A stretch of DNA of 64,000 nucleotides, from positions 1,217,501 to 1,281,500 of the forward strand of contig NZ_BAABWK010000001.1 in NCBI RefSeq assembly GCF_040362765.1, read 5' to 3'. The notes under the pieces are model-generated. The model searched no databases. It had not been told where the DNA came from and was given only the letters and a program-made list of their open reading frames with translations. The position numbers were made by a program, and so were the translations under genes. Below are positions 61,776-64,000 of this stretch, piece by piece (the stretch's first letter is position 1; each line of letters begins with the position of its first letter). Origin of the DNA: Pyruvatibacter sp. HU-CL02332 (GTDB lineage: Bacteria > Pseudomonadota > Alphaproteobacteria > CGMCC-115125).

Positions 61776-62705
61776 ATGAAATGGCGTGGCAGACGGCGCA
61801 GCACCAATGTGGTTGACCAGCGAGGTCAAGGAGCAAGCCGTGGCGGCGGCTTTGGCCGATCCCGCACCGGCGGCATGGGTCGGCATTTCCAGATTCCCAG
61901 AGGCCGGGGCGGCAAGGTCAGCTTTTCCGGCATCCTGATCATGATCGCGCTGTTTGCCATCGCTTACTACCTGAATGGCGATGGTTCCAGTGGCTCCGGC
62001 GGCGGGTTCACCACCAGCGGCCCGTCCCAGAACCTCACCGCCGAACAAAAGGCCGCCCAGGACGAAATGGCCGAGTTCACAGCCGTTGTATTGGCCGACA
62101 CCGAAGATGTATGGAACCCGCTGCTACCAGAAGCATTTGGTCAGGAGTATCGGGAACCCAAACTGGTGCTGTTCACCGGTGGCGTTGACTCCGGCTGCGG
62201 CTTTGCAAGCTCTGCCGTTGGACCCTTTTACTGTCCGGCTGGCGAACGCATTTATCTGGACCTCGATTTTTTCAGCGAACTGCTCAACCGCTTCAATGTG
62301 GAAGGGGACTTTGCCCCGGCCTACGTCATCGCCCATGAGGTCGGACACCACGTGCAGACGGTACTGGGCATCTCCGCTCAGGTGCGAGAAGCAAAAAGCG
62401 AGGTCGGCAAGGTCGCCGGTAACAAACTCTCAGTAATGCAGGAGCTGCAGGCAGACTGCTTTGCAGGTGTGTGGGCCAACCGGGCAGATGGCATCAGCCA
62501 GATACTTGAACCAGGAGACATTCAGGAAGCCATGAACGCCGCTGAAGCCATTGGCGACGACACACTCCAGCGCCAGGCTGGCCGCAACGTCGTGCCTGAT
62601 AGCTTTACCCATGGCACATCGGCCCAACGACAACGCTGGTTCATGAAGGGCTACCAGACTGGTGACCCCCTGCAGTGCGACACCTATTCAGCCCGCACGC
62701 TCTAA
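61776..62705 (+). CDS. Neutral zinc metallopeptidase (YpfJ family)
   Basis: A 309-residue protein. A basic, Gly/Arg-rich N terminus leads to one membrane helix (about 48-68, GILIMIALFAIAYYLNG). The zinc motif HEVGHHVQT is followed by ELQADCFAGVWA, the expected downstream Glu/Asp. AGPFYCP-like GPFYCPAGERIYLDLDFF and AYVIAHEVGHH are typical of YpfJ. Most of the domain is predicted periplasmic. The physiological substrate is unknown. Confidence 0.88.
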   Translation: MKWRGRRRSTNVVDQRGQGASRGGGFGRSRTGGMGRHFQIPRGRGGKVSFSGILIMIALFAIAYYLNGDGSSGSGGGFTTSGPSQNLTAEQKAAQDEMAEFTAVVLADTEDVWNPLLPEAFGQEYREPKLVLFTGGVDSGCGFASSAVGPFYCPAGERIYLDLDFFSELLNRFNVEGDFAPAYVIAHEVGHHVQTVLGISAQVREAKSEVGKVAGNKLSVMQELQADCFAGVWANRADGISQILEPGDIQEAMNAAEAIGDDTLQRQAGRNVVPDSFTHGTSAQRQRWFMKGYQTGDPLQCDTYSARTL

Positions 62706-62731
62706 GCAGACCGCCATCAGCCAGACACACA

Positions 62732-62763
62732 AAAGGCGCGGATCCAGAAGGACCCGCGCCTTT
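62732..62763. terminator. Bidirectional terminator between metallopeptidase and mdh
   Basis: AAAGGCGCGG (62732-62741) pairs perfectly with CCGCGCCTTT (62754-62763), with a partly paired inner TCC-agaa-GGA. Flanking A and T runs are short but suited to both directions. Confidence 0.8.
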
Positions 62764-62787
62764 CAGTCTATCTGGAAGCAGTCAGAC

Positions 62788-64000
<1,213 letters not shown>

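Overview
The window is a stretch of alphaproteobacterial chromosome of roughly 60% G+C. The evidence is the gene order: obgE-proB-proA-nadD, rsfS-rlmH-gpmI-like-envC-like-ctpA, an F1-only ATP synthase operon atpHAGDC without the Fo genes, and mdh/sucC-sucD-sucA-odhB-lpdA. A phosphatidylcholine synthase (pcs) and ergothioneine genes (egtB, egtD) fit the same class. A Parvibaculales- or Hyphomicrobiales-like marine or soil bacterium is plausible, but the family cannot be fixed from sequence reading alone.

The left part (1 to about 20.2 kb) is a mosaic of short, mostly single-gene units for lipid and small-molecule oxidation and acyl-CoA chemistry. It holds a BC-BCCP-CT acyl-CoA carboxylase fusion running off the left edge, a Baeyer-Villiger-type flavin monooxygenase, a VOC protein, a YHS protein, an acetyl-CoA hydrolase/transferase, a cNMP-gated thioredoxin-reductase-like protein, an ATP-grasp protein, an orphan sensor kinase, a TauD-type dioxygenase, a methyltransferase, a sterol-desaturase-type hydroxylase and an enoyl-CoA hydratase. 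Several sit divergent from their own regulator (AraC, LysR, TetR), and candidate operators lie in those gaps.

At 20.26-21.0 kb there are two identical tRNA-Ser(CGA) genes inside perfect 99-bp repeats, flanking one AT-richer membrane-protein gene. A REP-like inverted repeat, a small membrane protein and a SIMPL protein follow.

From 22.3 to 29.4 kb comes pcs, then rplU-rpmA (with a good promoter and an attenuator-like leader), two GNAT acetyltransferases, obgE, proB, proA and nadD, overlapping or nearly touching. egtB-egtD (29.5-32.0 kb) separate nadD from rsfS. rsfS has no ATG, GTG or TTG start and appears to begin at CTG. After rlmH there is a gpmI homologue that has lost most metal ligands, then the cell-wall genes envC-like, ctpA and a YibQ-like protein, then rppH.

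A ferritin-like gene and a bidirectional terminator precede atpHAGDC on the minus strand. A CHASE-GGDEF-EAL gene lies between atpH and priA. DUF484 and xerC follow. The right end (52.6-64 kb) is TCA-cycle machinery on the minus strand: mdh, sucC, sucD, sucA, odhB, a small secreted protein and lpdA. A neutral zinc metallopeptidase (+) and a secreted Cys-rich protein (-) are inserted between mdh and sucC. I saw no CRISPR array, prophage, transposase or recognisable defence island.
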